The notes under the pieces are model-generated. The model did not search any database. It was not told the DNA's origin and was given only the letters and a program-made list of their open reading frames with translations. Made by a program: the position numbers and the translations under genes. From UBA7430 sp002478765 (lineage in GTDB: Bacteria; Bacteroidota; Bacteroidia; Flavobacteriales; UBA7430): 64,000 bases of DNA. This document shows, in pieces, positions 1-9,980 of the stretch. Position 1 is the first letter of the stretch, and each line of letters opens with the position of its first letter. The stretch covers positions 62,001 to 126,000 of the forward strand of contig CALSTU010000001.1 in assembly GCA_943789355.1 (NCBI GenBank), read 5' to 3'.

Positions 1-643
1 CTGGCGCTTTTACGTAATTCATTAAGCCTTCCGTATCAATTGCATTGTCGTCTATGTACGCCGTGGTTGCATTGATGACTTCAGTTAAATTGTGAGGAGG
101 CATGTTGGTTGCCATACCTACAGCAATACCAGATGCACCATTAATCAGTAAATTCGGAACTCGGGTTGGAAGTACGGTAGGTTCTTGAAGAGAATCGTCA
201 AAGTTTAGTCGAAAATCAACCGTTTCTTTATCGATGTCTTTAAGCATCTCTTCCGAGATTTTTTTAAGTCTAGCTTCAGTGTAACGCATGGCAGCAGGGC
301 TGTCGCCATCAATAGAACCAAAGTTACCTTGACCGTCAACCAACATATACCGCAGGGACCAATCTTGAGCCATACGAACCATGGAGTCGTAAACAGAAGA
401 ATCACCATGTGGGTGGTATTTACCCAAAACTTCACCGACAATTCTCGCAGACTTTTTGTGCGCACCTGTTGATCGAATACCCAACTCATGCATACCGAAC
501 AACACCCTTCTATGAACGGGCTTAAATCCATCTCTTACATCAGGTAAAGCACGAGAAACAATAACAGACATCGAGTAATCGATGTATGCAGATTTCATTT
601 CTTCCTCTATGTTTATTGGTATTATCTTTTCTCCATCCGCCAT
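1..643 (-). CDS. gyrA: DNA gyrase subunit A, N-terminal part (cut by window edge)
   Basis: This is the breakage-reunion subunit of DNA gyrase, which introduces negative supercoils with GyrB. Translation on the minus strand from ATG at 643 begins MADGEKIIPINIEEEMKSAY and reads without interruption to the left edge, giving about 214 residues; the rest lies outside the window. The catalytic tyrosine lies in AAMRYTE at residue 121. The quinolone-determining stretch HPHGDSSVYD keeps the Ser (82) and Asp (86) that match E. coli Ser83 and Asp87, so the sequence looks quinolone-sensitive by type. The gene is divergent from clpC across a 212-base gap. A weak box, TATATTCG on the minus strand at 692-699, could be its -7 element. 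Family identity is certain. Confidence 0.97.
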   Translation of the reverse strand, partial: MADGEKIIPINIEEEMKSAYIDYSMSVIVSRALPDVRDGFKPVHRRVLFGMHELGIRSTGAHKKSARIVGEVLGKYHPHGDSSVYDSMVRMAQDWSLRYMLVDGQGNFGSIDGDSPAAMRYTEARLKKISEEMLKDIDKETVDFRLNFDDSLQEPTVLPTRVPNLLINGASGIAVGMATNMPPHNLTEVINATTAYIDDNAIDTEGLMNYVKAP

Positions 644-809
644 CTAAAAGAGCTTTTTATGTTTGTTTTAAAATGTATTATATAAGACAGACGAATATAA
701 GCTAAAATACACTGATTTGAGCGTGTATTTGAATGAATTAATTAACAATTTACACGCTTTAAATGTTAAAAAAGATAGTTATATATTCCGTTATTCGTTA
801 AAAGCTACC

Positions 810-817
810 TACCTTTG
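810..817 (+). promoter_or_regulatory. Putative -7 box upstream of clpC
   Basis: TACCTTTG matches the Bacteroidota -7 consensus TAnnTTTG and lies 38 bases before the clpC start. No clear TTG is seen at the -33 spacing, so the call rests on the -7 box alone. Confidence 0.45.
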
Positions 818-855
818 GTAGTATAGAAATTATTTACATTTAATTTATAGCTATT

Positions 856-3435
856 ATGGATGAAAATTTCTCGCCAAGAGTCAAAGATGTTATTCAATAC
901 AGTAAAGAAGAAGCTTTACGACTAGGACATAAACATATCGGCACTGAACACTTACTTCTCGGAATCATTCGTGAAGGCGAGGGAATGGCAATACAAATCC
1001 TCTTATCCCTGGGTATTGACTTGAAGCTACTAAGAAAACGTATTGAAGATATTTCTACATCAGAAGTGTCTCCAAAAACTTCAAAGACCCCGAACCTTCC
1101 CTTAACAAAACAAGCAGAGAAAGCATTAAAGACCACTTTTTTAGAAGCCAAGCTTTTTAGCAGTGATATCATCGGGACTCCGCATCTTCTTTTGTGCATT
1201 TTAAGAAACGAATCAGATCCAATGTACCAATTGATGGATCAATTGGGTATTTCTTACGAAGTCATTAAAGAGCATTTTGAGGGTCGTGTTGGGGATGAAC
1301 CTCATGAAGGATTAGGATCGGATACTCCTTTTGCTGGAGATGATGAATATGAGGATGACTCCGAAGGTTCAAGCTCAGAAGATTTTAGTTCTCGGAAAAA
1401 GAGTAAAAGCAAACCCAAGTCTAAATCTACAACTCCAGTACTAAATAATTTTGGAAGAGATCTTACCTTGTTTGCAGAAGAAGGTAAATTAGACCCTGTT
1501 ATTGGTAGAGAAAAAGAAATAGAGCGTGTCTCGCAAGTATTGTCGAGAAGGAAAAAGAACAACCCACTTCTCATTGGAGAACCGGGCGTTGGTAAATCAG
1601 CCATTGCTGAGGGGCTGGCTCTTCGCATTGTAAAAAAGAAGGTTTCTCGAGTTTTATTTGACAAAAGAATCATTACCCTTGATCTGGCTTCGTTAGTTGC
1701 AGGTACTAAATACAGAGGGCAATTTGAAGAGCGAATGAAGGCCGTGCTTAATGAGTTGGAGAACAACCCTAACATCATCCTCTTTATAGATGAGATTCAC
1801 ACCATCGTAGGGGCTGGGGGAGCTGCAGGAAGCTTAGACGCCTCCAACATGTTCAAACCAGCATTAGCGAGAGGAGAAGTTCAATGCATTGGAGCTACCA
1901 CATTAGACGAATACAGACAGCACATTGAAAAAGATGGTGCCTTGGAGCGAAGATTTCAAAAAGTATTGGTTGAACCAACATCCAACGAAGAAACGCTGCA
2001 AATACTCAAAAACATCAAAGAGCGTTATGAGGCACACCATAACGTTACTTATACAGATGAAGCACTTGAAGCTTGTGTAACCTTAACAAGCAGGTACATC
2101 AGTGATCGACACCTACCCGATAAGGCTATTGATGCTTTAGACGAGTCCGGTTCTCGAGTACACATCACCAATATAAAAGTACCTGAAAACATCATCTCAC
2201 TAGAAAACAAGCTTCAAGAAATTAAAAATCAAAAAATTGAAGTTGTCAAAAAACAAAAATATGAGAAAGCTGCTCAGTTAAGAGATGTTGAGAAACAGAC
2301 GGAAAGTGAGCTTTTAGATGCACAAATTTTATGGGAAGAAGAAGTTAAAGTTCACAGAGAACTTGTAACCGACACCAATGTCGCAGAAGTTATTTCGATG
2401 ATGACTGGGATTCCTATAAAGCGTATTGCTGAAAAAGAAACAGCAAAGCTTTCTTTGATGGCTAATCAGTTGAAAGAAAATGTCATTGGACAAGATGATG
2501 CGATCGAGAAAATTGTAAAAGCCATACAACGAAATCGTGTAGGACTAAAAGACCCTAACAAGCCCATTGGCTCATTCATTTTCCTGGGGCCTACAGGTGT
2601 AGGTAAAACTCAATTGGCAAAAGAATTATCGAATCTATTGTTTGATAACGAATCTGCGATGATACGTATTGACATGAGTGAATACATGGAGAAGTTTTCC
2701 ATCTCAAGATTGATTGGTGCACCTCCTGGTTACGTTGGGTATGAAGAAGGTGGACAGTTAACCGAAAGAGTAAGGCGTAAACCCTACTCGGTCATATTAC
2801 TAGATGAAATCGAGAAAGCACACCCGGATGTATTTAACCTGCTTCTACAAGCTTTGGATGATGGTCAATTAACGGATAGTTTAGGTCGTAAAATTGACTT
2901 TAAAAACACCATCATCATCATGACTTCCAATATAGGAACTCGAAAATTAAAAGAGTTTGGCACGGGCGTAGGGTTTAGTACCTCAGCTAAAAAAGACAAT
3001 CTAGATGAATATTCAAAAAGTATCATTGAAGGGTCTTTAAAAAAGGCCTTTGCGCCTGAATTCTTGAATCGTATTGATGATGTCGTTTTATTCAACACCC
3101 TAGGAAGAGAGGACATACATAAAATTATAGACATTGAGTTACGGAAACTTTTTGTAAGAATTGAGGAAATTGGTTTTACACCAAGCATCACCGAAGCTGC
3201 TAAAGATTATATATCCGATAAGGGTTTTGATTCTGCATACGGGGCACGTCCGTTAAAACGTGCCATTCAAAAACACGTAGAAGATCTGTTGGCAGAAGAA
3301 ATCATCAGTAAAAAAATTGGTGATGGTGATAAAGTTTTGATTGATTTTGATGCAAAAAAGAAATGCATAAAGATTAAAATATCCAAGCCAAAGAAGAAAG
3401 CTGAAAAAGCTAAAAATGACAAGAATCTCAATTGA
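856..3435 (+). CDS. clpC: ATP-dependent Clp protease ATP-binding subunit ClpC
   Basis: A Hsp100/Clp AAA+ unfoldase of 859 residues that feeds substrates to ClpP. Domains in order: double Clp N repeat (about 1-150), an acidic Ser/Lys-rich linker (about 155-195), D1 AAA+ with Walker A GEPGVGKS (241-248) and Walker B IDEIH (311-315), a UVR/M-domain coiled coil (about 455-490), and D2 with Walker A GPTGVGKT (578-585) and Walker B LLDEIEKA. A VGF tripeptide in GTGVGFST fits the ClpP-docking loop of ClpC/ClpA types. The C-terminus is Lys-rich. The start is the ATG before DENFSPRVKDV, the usual ClpC beginning. The gene is monocistronic, with a hairpin terminator shared with acn. No clpP lies nearby. 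Confidence 0.97.
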   Translation: MDENFSPRVKDVIQYSKEEALRLGHKHIGTEHLLLGIIREGEGMAIQILLSLGIDLKLLRKRIEDISTSEVSPKTSKTPNLPLTKQAEKALKTTFLEAKLFSSDIIGTPHLLLCILRNESDPMYQLMDQLGISYEVIKEHFEGRVGDEPHEGLGSDTPFAGDDEYEDDSEGSSSEDFSSRKKSKSKPKSKSTTPVLNNFGRDLTLFAEEGKLDPVIGREKEIERVSQVLSRRKKNNPLLIGEPGVGKSAIAEGLALRIVKKKVSRVLFDKRIITLDLASLVAGTKYRGQFEERMKAVLNELENNPNIILFIDEIHTIVGAGGAAGSLDASNMFKPALARGEVQCIGATTLDEYRQHIEKDGALERRFQKVLVEPTSNEETLQILKNIKERYEAHHNVTYTDEALEACVTLTSRYISDRHLPDKAIDALDESGSRVHITNIKVPENIISLENKLQEIKNQKIEVVKKQKYEKAAQLRDVEKQTESELLDAQILWEEEVKVHRELVTDTNVAEVISMMTGIPIKRIAEKETAKLSLMANQLKENVIGQDDAIEKIVKAIQRNRVGLKDPNKPIGSFIFLGPTGVGKTQLAKELSNLLFDNESAMIRIDMSEYMEKFSISRLIGAPPGYVGYEEGGQLTERVRRKPYSVILLDEIEKAHPDVFNLLLQALDDGQLTDSLGRKIDFKNTIIIMTSNIGTRKLKEFGTGVGFSTSAKKDNLDEYSKSIIEGSLKKAFAPEFLNRIDDVVLFNTLGREDIHKIIDIELRKLFVRIEEIGFTPSITEAAKDYISDKGFDSAYGARPLKRAIQKHVEDLLAEEIISKKIGDGDKVLIDFDAKKKCIKIKISKPKKKAEKAKNDKNLN

Positions 3436-3454
3436 GACTTACGTGTTTAACAAG

Positions 3455-3489
3455 CAAAAAAAAACCGCCTCATTGGCGGTTTTTTTTTG
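3455..3489. terminator. Bidirectional intrinsic terminator between clpC and acn
   Basis: The stem AAAACCGCC / GGCGGTTTT with loop TCATT is flanked by A-runs on the left and T-runs on the right, so it can end transcription of both convergent genes. Confidence 0.85.
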
Positions 3490-3500
3490 TTTCAAACTTA

Positions 3501-5768
3501 CTATGCGTTCTGAACTTTTATTAAATTCAAAGCAGAGCCTGCTTTAAACCATTCAATCTGCTGTGCATTGTAGGTATGATTTAATTTGATTGCATCGCTA
3601 GAACCGTCAGCATGAACCAAATCAAGTGAAAGTTGAGTATTCGGTGCAAAGGCATCTAAATCCGTAAAGTTGAACGTATCATCTTCTTGGACAAGATTGT
3701 AATCAGACTCATTCACAAAAGTCAAACCTAACATACCCTGTTTCTTCAAGTTGGTTTCATGTATACGTGCGAAAGATTTCACAATTACAGCGCAAACACC
3801 AAGATGACGAGGCTCCATCGCAGCATGCTCACGTGATGAACCTTCACCGTAATTATGATCCCCTACAACAACAGAAGGAACTCCTGCTGCCTTGTAAGTT
3901 CTAGCAACATTAGGTACTTCATCGAATGAAGCGTCAAGCTGACTCTTTACCTTGTTCGTAGCTCCACCAAATGCATTCACAGCACCAATCAAGCAGTTGT
4001 TTGATATATTATCTAAGTGACCTCTGTAGCGCAACCATGGTCCGGCCATAGAAATATGATCCGTCGTACACTTCCCTTCTGCTTTGATCAGAAGCTTTGC
4101 GCCCAATATGCTCTTTCCATCCCATGGACTAAAAGGGCTTAACAGTTGCAGTCGTTTTGAATCTGGGCTAACAACAATATCAACACCAGAACCATCTTCT
4201 GCAGGCGCTTGGTAGCCGTTGTCTTCTACCGCAAACCCTTGCGATGGCAATTCAGAACCTGAAGGCTCGGCCAACATAACGGACTCACCCTTATCATTCT
4301 CAAGCGCATCCGTTAGTGGATTGAAATCCAAACGACCAGATATCGCCACTGCAGCCACCATTTCAGGAGACGCAACGAAAGCATGTGTGTTCGGGTTACC
4401 GTCGGCACGTTTCGCAAAGTTTCTGTTGAAAGAGTGAACAATAGAATTTTTCTCCTTTTTGTCAGCCCCTTCTCTATCCCACTGACCAATACAAGGTCCG
4501 CAAGCATTGGTAAATATGCGTGTTGAATCAAATTTATTAAACGTATCCAATAAGCCATCGCGTTCCGCAGTAAATCGAACTTGTTCAGAACCAGGATTTA
4601 TACCCAAAATGGCTTTGGGTTGAACTCCTTTATTTACCGCATCTTCTACGATAGAAGCAGCACGTGTTAAATCTTCATAAGAAGAATTGGTGCATGAGCC
4701 AATGAGTGCCCACTCAACATCCAGAGGCCAATCGTTTGCTACAGCCTTTTCTTTCATTTCTGAAACAGGGGTTGCCAAATCGGGCGTAAAAGGACCGTTT
4801 AAATGAGGCGTTAGTTCGGATAAGTCAATTTCTATGACTTGATCAAAATATTTTTCAGGACTTGCGTAAACCTCAGCATCTCCAGTTAAGTGTTCCGCAA
4901 CTTGATCTGCGAGAGAAACAACATCAGCTCTGTCAGTGGCATTAAGATAACGTCTCATAGAGTCGTCATATCCAAAAGTAGACGTTGTCGCTCCGATCTC
5001 AGCACCCATATTACAAATGGTACCTTTTCCTGTAGCCGACATGCTTTCAGCGCCCTCACCAAAGTACTCAACGATACAACCTGTTCCACCTTTTACGGTT
5101 AGGATTCCTGCCAACTTCAATATAACATCTTTCGGTGCAGCCCAACCGTTTAGTTTTCCGGTTAATTTAACGCCGATGAGTTTTGGGAACTTCAACTCCC
5201 AAGCCATACCCGCCATAACATCAACCGCATCAGCACCACCAACTCCAACAGCAACCATTCCCAAGCCTCCGGCATTTACCGTGTGGGAATCCGTTCCAAT
5301 CATCATACCGCCCGGAAAAGCATAATTTTCTAAAACTACTTGGTGAATAATACCCGCACCCGGTTTCCAAAAGCCAATGCCGTATTTATCACAAACAGAA
5401 CTTAAAAAGTTAAATACCTCATTGTTCTTGTTTATTCCTTCTTGTAAATCTTTAGAGGCACCTATTCTGGCTTGAATAAGATGATCTGCATGAGCAGTAG
5501 AAGGAACAGCTACTTTATCTTTTCCGGCTTGCATGAATTGCAGCAAAGCCATTTGAGCCGTAGCATCTTGCATAGCAACACGATCGGGAGCAAAATCTAC
5601 ATAAGATCCACCTCGAACGTAAGGCTCAGAGGTTTTACCGTCCCATAGGTGCGTGTAGAGTATTTTTTCAGCTAAAGTTAAAGGCTTATTTACTACGTTT
5701 CTTGCAGCAGCTACACGCTCCGGGTAAGCAGCGTAAACCTTCTTAATCATTTCAATATCAAAAGCCAT
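3501..5768 (-). CDS. acn: Aconitate hydratase (mitochondrial type)
   Basis: This TCA-cycle enzyme interconverts citrate and isocitrate through a [4Fe-4S] cluster. The 755-residue length and sequence fit the mitochondrial-type aconitase found in Bacteroidota rather than AcnB. Cluster ligands are Cys359 (GSCTNSSYED) and Cys423/Cys426 (NACGPCIGQW), nearly the same positions as in mature pig aconitase. Other family motifs are GTDSHT and the swivel-domain SSREHAAMEPRHLG. The start is the ATG before AFDIEMIKKVY. A TAATTTTG box (minus strand) lies 47 bases upstream. The gene is monocistronic and converges on clpC with a shared terminator. Confidence 0.97.
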   Translation of the reverse strand: MAFDIEMIKKVYAAYPERVAAARNVVNKPLTLAEKILYTHLWDGKTSEPYVRGGSYVDFAPDRVAMQDATAQMALLQFMQAGKDKVAVPSTAHADHLIQARIGASKDLQEGINKNNEVFNFLSSVCDKYGIGFWKPGAGIIHQVVLENYAFPGGMMIGTDSHTVNAGGLGMVAVGVGGADAVDVMAGMAWELKFPKLIGVKLTGKLNGWAAPKDVILKLAGILTVKGGTGCIVEYFGEGAESMSATGKGTICNMGAEIGATTSTFGYDDSMRRYLNATDRADVVSLADQVAEHLTGDAEVYASPEKYFDQVIEIDLSELTPHLNGPFTPDLATPVSEMKEKAVANDWPLDVEWALIGSCTNSSYEDLTRAASIVEDAVNKGVQPKAILGINPGSEQVRFTAERDGLLDTFNKFDSTRIFTNACGPCIGQWDREGADKKEKNSIVHSFNRNFAKRADGNPNTHAFVASPEMVAAVAISGRLDFNPLTDALENDKGESVMLAEPSGSELPSQGFAVEDNGYQAPAEDGSGVDIVVSPDSKRLQLLSPFSPWDGKSILGAKLLIKAEGKCTTDHISMAGPWLRYRGHLDNISNNCLIGAVNAFGGATNKVKSQLDASFDEVPNVARTYKAAGVPSVVVGDHNYGEGSSREHAAMEPRHLGVCAVIVKSFARIHETNLKKQGMLGLTFVNESDYNLVQEDDTFNFTDLDAFAPNTQLSLDLVHADGSSDAIKLNHTYNAQQIEWFKAGSALNLIKVQNA

Positions 5769-5814
5769 GAAAAATGGTTTTATGTGGGTTTTATTTTATC
5801 TTTATCTAGGTAAG

Positions 5815-5822
5815 CAAAATTA
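5815..5822 (-). promoter_or_regulatory. Putative -7 box for acn
   Basis: On the minus strand this reads TAATTTTG, an exact match to TAnnTTTG, 47 bases before the acn ATG. No TTG was found at -33 spacing. Confidence 0.4.
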
Positions 5823-6020
5823 GGAAATTTCGCTTAAAAACAGAATTTGTCTATCTCTAATTTGTGTCTGTTGAAAATTACTATTGATTTGGTATATATT
5901 CATCAACAAAAAACGAATATCGTAAATAATTAAAGTATATGCAAGATGTTTACGTGAGTTAAACGCAAATAAAGCCTACTTAATACACCATAATTCATGT
6001 ATAGATGTTTGAATGATGAT

Positions 6021-6407
6021 TTAAGGCTTGTTTTTAAACTTTAATGCTAAAGAATTTACGCAATAACGCAAACCCGTTTTTGTAGGTCCATCTGTAAATA
6101 CATGCCCCAAATGGCCATCGCATTTCGCGCATAAAATCTCAACTCGAATCATCCCAGAAGTCGTATCCTTCTCCTGCTTCACTTTCCCTTCATTCGCATC
6201 ATCAAAAGCGGGCCAGCCACAATGCGAATCAAACTTTGAATCCGAATGAAACAATGTTTCCTCACACCCAGCACAAACATACGTACCTGCTTCAAAGTGT
6301 CGATCGAACAGTCCGGTAAAAGCTCGCTCTGTACCTTTTTCTCTAAGAATCCGATACACTTCAGGCTCTAAAATATTTTTCCAATCTTTGTCTGTTTTCA
6401 TAGGCAT
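6021..6407 (-). CDS. msrB: Peptide-methionine (R)-S-oxide reductase MsrB
   Basis: This enzyme reduces the R epimer of methionine sulfoxide in oxidised proteins, using thioredoxin. The protein has 128 residues, the normal length for free-standing MsrB. Zinc-binding CxxC pairs are at Cys45/48 (CAGC) and Cys93/96 (CAKC). The catalytic Cys116 sits in RYCVNS. No signal peptide is seen, so it should be cytoplasmic. M1 and M3 are both possible starts. The gene is divergent from the carboxyltransferase gene. The matching S-epimer enzyme msrA and thioredoxin reductase are about 24 kb away, so the repair pathway is present but split. Confidence 0.96.
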   Translation of the reverse strand: MPMKTDKDWKNILEPEVYRILREKGTERAFTGLFDRHFEAGTYVCAGCEETLFHSDSKFDSHCGWPAFDDANEGKVKQEKDTTSGMIRVEILCAKCDGHLGHVFTDGPTKTGLRYCVNSLALKFKNKP

Positions 6408-6567
6408 GACTTTCGTGTAAAGTTAAGCAATTATGACGCTATGTGCACTTTCAACGATTGTCAAAAACATTCAACGACAGAAACAATGCTTTCCATGTCA
6501 ATGTCATTTAAAAAGTAAAATACTCAACTACTATCCCTATATTTACCTTGTTGTAAAAATAAAACCA

Positions 6568-8196
6568 ATGAATATAGATTTTAAAAAAAATGAAGACGCT
6601 CTAAAACTCCAACTCAATGAAATGAAAAAAAGATTGGCTCGAATCAATCTTGGGGGCGGAAAAAATAAAATAGATAAGGAACATCAAAAAGGCAAGCTTA
6701 CAGCCAGGGAGCGAATAAACCACCTAACCGACGATAGATCGAACTTTATGGAATTGGGTGCCTTTGCCGGAGAAGACATGTATCAAGATTATGGCGGTTG
6801 CCCTTCAGGAGGCGTTGTCATGGGTCTGGGGTATGTTTCTCGTAGACTATGTGTTGTTGTAGCAAATGATGCTACGGTTAAAGCGGGTGCGTGGTTTCCC
6901 ACAACAGCAAAAAAGACTTTGAGAGCACAGGAAATAGCCATGGAAAACAACTTACCCATCATCTACTTGGTGGATAGTGCAGGGATATTTCTACCCCTAC
7001 AAAATGAATTGTTTGCAGATAAAGACCACTTCGGACGCGTCTTCAGAAACAATGCGAAAATGTCGGCCATGGGAATTACTCAAATTTCAGCGGTTATGGG
7101 CTCATGTGTTGCCGGAGGAGCATACCTTCCCATCATGAGTGATGATGCACTAATCGTTGATAAAACAGGCTCTATATTCCTTGCAGGATCTTACTTGGTA
7201 AAAGCGGCTATTGGTGAAAATGTTGATAATGAAAAACTGGGAGGCGCTACCACACATTGTGAAATATCAGGCGTCACAGATTTTAAAGCTGAGAATGATG
7301 AAGATTGCCTTCAACGAATTCGTAACATTGTTGCAAAGATTGGCGAACAACCGAAGGCAGGATTTAATCGTGTAAAACCAAAAAAGCCAAAAGTTAACGA
7401 AAAGGATCTTTATGGAATCATTCCACAAAAAAGAGACAAGCCTTACAACGTTCGAGACATCATTACACGCTTGGTGGACGATTCTGAATTTGACGAATAC
7501 AAGAAAGATTTTGGAAAAACAATCGTGTGTGGTTTTGCGCGAATAGATGGATGGTCGGTTGGAATCGTTGCCAATGAAAGAGCTGTTGTAAAATCCAAAC
7601 AAGGCGAAATGCAATTGGGAGGCGTCATTTATTCTGACTCCGCAGATAAGTCTGCAAGATTTGTCATGAATTGTAATCAGAAAAAAATACCTCTTGTATT
7701 CTTACAAGACGTTACAGGATTTATGGTCGGTTCGCGTTCAGAACATGGAGGTATTATTAAAGATGGTGCTAAACTGGTGAGCGCAATGGCTAACTCTGTC
7801 GTGCCTAAATTCACCATCGTTATGGGTAATTCTTATGGAGCTGGTAATTATGCTATGTGTGGAAAAGCTTATGACCCTCGTTTGATTGTAGCTTGGCCTA
7901 CGGCTCAAATTGCCGTGATGGGTGGCAATCAGGCAGCAAAAGTCTTGTTGCAAATTGAAAAAGCAAAATTAACCGCAAAGGGAGAAACACTCTCTGCGAA
8001 AAAGGAGTCAGAAATCCTTAAATCCATCACGGATAAATACCACGAACAAACAAGTCCGTATTATGCTGCATCTCGATTGTGGATTGACGCCATCATTGAT
8101 CCGCTTGAAACTAGAAATGTAATTTCAATGGGAATTGAGTCGGCCAATCATGCACCCATAAAAGATGCATACAACGTAGGAGTTATTCAAACCTGA
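6568..8196 (+). CDS. Acyl-CoA carboxylase beta subunit (carboxyltransferase)
   Basis: This is the carboxyltransferase subunit of a biotin-dependent acyl-CoA carboxylase, most like methylcrotonyl/propionyl-type beta chains. It moves carboxyl from biotin to an acyl-CoA. It has 542 residues from the ATG at 6568. The frame is open upstream to 6433, but a promoter-like TACCTTG at 6544-6550 lies there and homologues begin close to MNIDFKKNEDAL, so the shorter start is preferred. Carboxyltransferase motifs include the oxyanion-loop glycines in SCVAGGAYLPIMSD and MGNSYGAGNYAMCG. No biotin carboxylase or biotin carrier gene is adjacent, so the partner subunit must be encoded elsewhere. The substrate cannot be fixed from sequence. 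Confidence 0.92.
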   Translation: MNIDFKKNEDALKLQLNEMKKRLARINLGGGKNKIDKEHQKGKLTARERINHLTDDRSNFMELGAFAGEDMYQDYGGCPSGGVVMGLGYVSRRLCVVVANDATVKAGAWFPTTAKKTLRAQEIAMENNLPIIYLVDSAGIFLPLQNELFADKDHFGRVFRNNAKMSAMGITQISAVMGSCVAGGAYLPIMSDDALIVDKTGSIFLAGSYLVKAAIGENVDNEKLGGATTHCEISGVTDFKAENDEDCLQRIRNIVAKIGEQPKAGFNRVKPKKPKVNEKDLYGIIPQKRDKPYNVRDIITRLVDDSEFDEYKKDFGKTIVCGFARIDGWSVGIVANERAVVKSKQGEMQLGGVIYSDSADKSARFVMNCNQKKIPLVFLQDVTGFMVGSRSEHGGIIKDGAKLVSAMANSVVPKFTIVMGNSYGAGNYAMCGKAYDPRLIVAWPTAQIAVMGGNQAAKVLLQIEKAKLTAKGETLSAKKESEILKSITDKYHEQTSPYYAASRLWIDAIIDPLETRNVISMGIESANHAPIKDAYNVGVIQT

Positions 8197-8231
8197 TTCG
8201 TAAAACGTTAAAGAACTACAGAACATCGAGA

Positions 8232-9914
8232 ATGCCAATAGATAAAACATACTTAAATCCTTTTAAGGCAAGTATAGATGACTATGCCTTACCCAAACGC
8301 TTCACCTTCCCGTTCTACCATGAGCCTCACCCCTTATGTGTTTTGGCAGCCAATGAGCTCCAAAAACACATAGAAACTCAAAGGACTTGGTACCACAACT
8401 TCGGTCTAAGCGCTAATAAAAAAGGGGGTGTTGGCAAAATGTTTGGCGTGCTATTGGTTCGAAGTGAAACGAATGAAATTGGATACCTATCAGCCTTTTC
8501 GGGTAAGTTAGCTGGTGTCAATCACCTACCAAACTTTGTCCCTCCGGTGTATGACATGCTTCAAGATAATGGATTCTACAAAAAAAAAGAAGCTTCTTTA
8601 AACCTAAAAAATAAAGAGATTGAAACGTTATCAGCCAATCCTAAAATAAAAGTTCTTCAAGGACAATTGAACGACATAAAAGAACAAGCCCGCCTGTCCA
8701 TTCAAGACATCAGGAATGGCATGATTGAAAACAGAAAAATACGAAAATTAAAACGCAACACTGGACAAAAAGATTTAGGGAATGAAGCCTACCTGAAACT
8801 CAAAGATGAGCTGGCCAAGCAGAGCGTCATTGAAAAAACGGAGCTAAAGAAAAAAACAGCCTTGTGGAACCACAAAATTCTTGAAATTGAAACCGATTTA
8901 GAAAAGATCCTTTCAGTCATTGAAAAACTTAAAAAAGGAAGAAAAGAGGCTTCCCATTCGCTACAACTGGAGCTTTTTAACCAATATCAATTTCTGAATC
9001 GTTTGGGCGAAAAAAAAGGTTTGCTCAACATCTTCAAAAATACGGTTCAAGGAATTCCGCCCGCTGCAGCGGGTGAGTGTGCTGCGCCTAAATTATTACA
9101 GCATGCTTTTGCAAATGGATTTGAGCCATTGGCCTTTGCAGAGTTTTGGTGGGGTCAGTCACCAAAATCGGCCATTCGAAAACACCAACACTTCTACCCT
9201 GCTTGTTACGGCAAATGCCAGCCCATTCTTGAGCATATGTTGCAAGGCATGACTGTGGACGACAATCCTCTTTTAAAAAACCTTTCTGAAGGAAAGGGGA
9301 TAGAAATTGTTCATGAGGATGAGGATCTTGTGATCATCAACAAACCTCCCGAAATGTTATCCGTTCCGGGCAAACATATTGAAGACTCGGTATACAGCAG
9401 AATGAAAGTTAGGTTCCCTGATGCTAACGGACCTCTTATTGTACACCGTTTGGACATGTCCACCTCAGGATTGATGGTGATCGCCAAAACTAAGCATGCA
9501 CACGCCTTTATACAAAGACAGTTTATCAAAAGAACGATTAAAAAGCGTTACGTAGCCGTTTTGCATGGATTGATTCCTGAGGATGCAGGAATTGTTGAGC
9601 TGCCCTTACGCCTTGACATCGATGATAGACCCAGACAATTGGTTTGTTATAAACATGGGAAGTCTGCCAAAACAGAATGGAAGGTTATCTCGCGTAAGAA
9701 GGATAAAACTAAAATTCACTTCTACCCCATTACAGGACGAACGCATCAACTGAGAGTTCATGCTGCTCACCGGGATGGCTTAAACACATCCATTTGCGGA
9801 GATGATTTGTACGGTGAAAAATCCAATCGATTGTATTTGCATGCAGAATGGATTGAATTTACACATCCTAAGACCAAAAAAGTAGTGAATTTTCTAGTGG
9901 AACCAAACTTTTAA
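8232..9914 (+). CDS. RluA-family pseudouridine synthase with long N-terminal extension
   Basis: An RNA pseudouridine synthase of 560 residues. The catalytic domain is in the last ~200 residues: HRLDMSTSG with nucleophile Asp408, and the RTHQLRVHAAH motif. The N-terminal ~370 residues are an extension that ordinary RluA/TruC proteins lack. It has a globular start (about 1-110), a very Lys/Glu-rich stretch likely to be coiled coil (about 120-260), and a conserved-looking GIPPAAAGECAAPKLL segment (about 275-290) before the synthase. Such long forms occur in Bacteroidota and some gammaproteobacteria. The RNA target is unknown. It follows the carboxyltransferase gene by 35 bases and ends at a shared terminator. 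Confidence 0.93.
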   Translation: MPIDKTYLNPFKASIDDYALPKRFTFPFYHEPHPLCVLAANELQKHIETQRTWYHNFGLSANKKGGVGKMFGVLLVRSETNEIGYLSAFSGKLAGVNHLPNFVPPVYDMLQDNGFYKKKEASLNLKNKEIETLSANPKIKVLQGQLNDIKEQARLSIQDIRNGMIENRKIRKLKRNTGQKDLGNEAYLKLKDELAKQSVIEKTELKKKTALWNHKILEIETDLEKILSVIEKLKKGRKEASHSLQLELFNQYQFLNRLGEKKGLLNIFKNTVQGIPPAAAGECAAPKLLQHAFANGFEPLAFAEFWWGQSPKSAIRKHQHFYPACYGKCQPILEHMLQGMTVDDNPLLKNLSEGKGIEIVHEDEDLVIINKPPEMLSVPGKHIEDSVYSRMKVRFPDANGPLIVHRLDMSTSGLMVIAKTKHAHAFIQRQFIKRTIKKRYVAVLHGLIPEDAGIVELPLRLDIDDRPRQLVCYKHGKSAKTEWKVISRKKDKTKIHFYPITGRTHQLRVHAAHRDGLNTSICGDDLYGEKSNRLYLHAEWIEFTHPKTKKVVNFLVEPNF

Positions 9915-9931
9915 TAAGTTGCTGAAAAACA

Positions 9932-9960
9932 AAAAAAACCATCCCTAAGGATGGTTTTTT
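9932..9960. terminator. Bidirectional intrinsic terminator
   Basis: The stem AAAAAACCATCC / GGATGGTTTTTT with loop CTAA serves the convergent pseudouridine synthase and pdhB genes. Confidence 0.88.
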
Positions 9961-9980
9961 ATATACGTATGAATCTAGAT

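Noticed and set aside
205..531. Minus-strand 108-codon ORF inside gyrA
   Set aside because: It is out of frame with the clear GyrA translation that runs from 643 to the window edge.
6433..6567. 45-codon N-terminal extension of the carboxyltransferase gene
   Set aside because: It contains a TACCTTG promoter-like stretch and a Cys/Lys-rich nonsense sequence; family members start near 6568.
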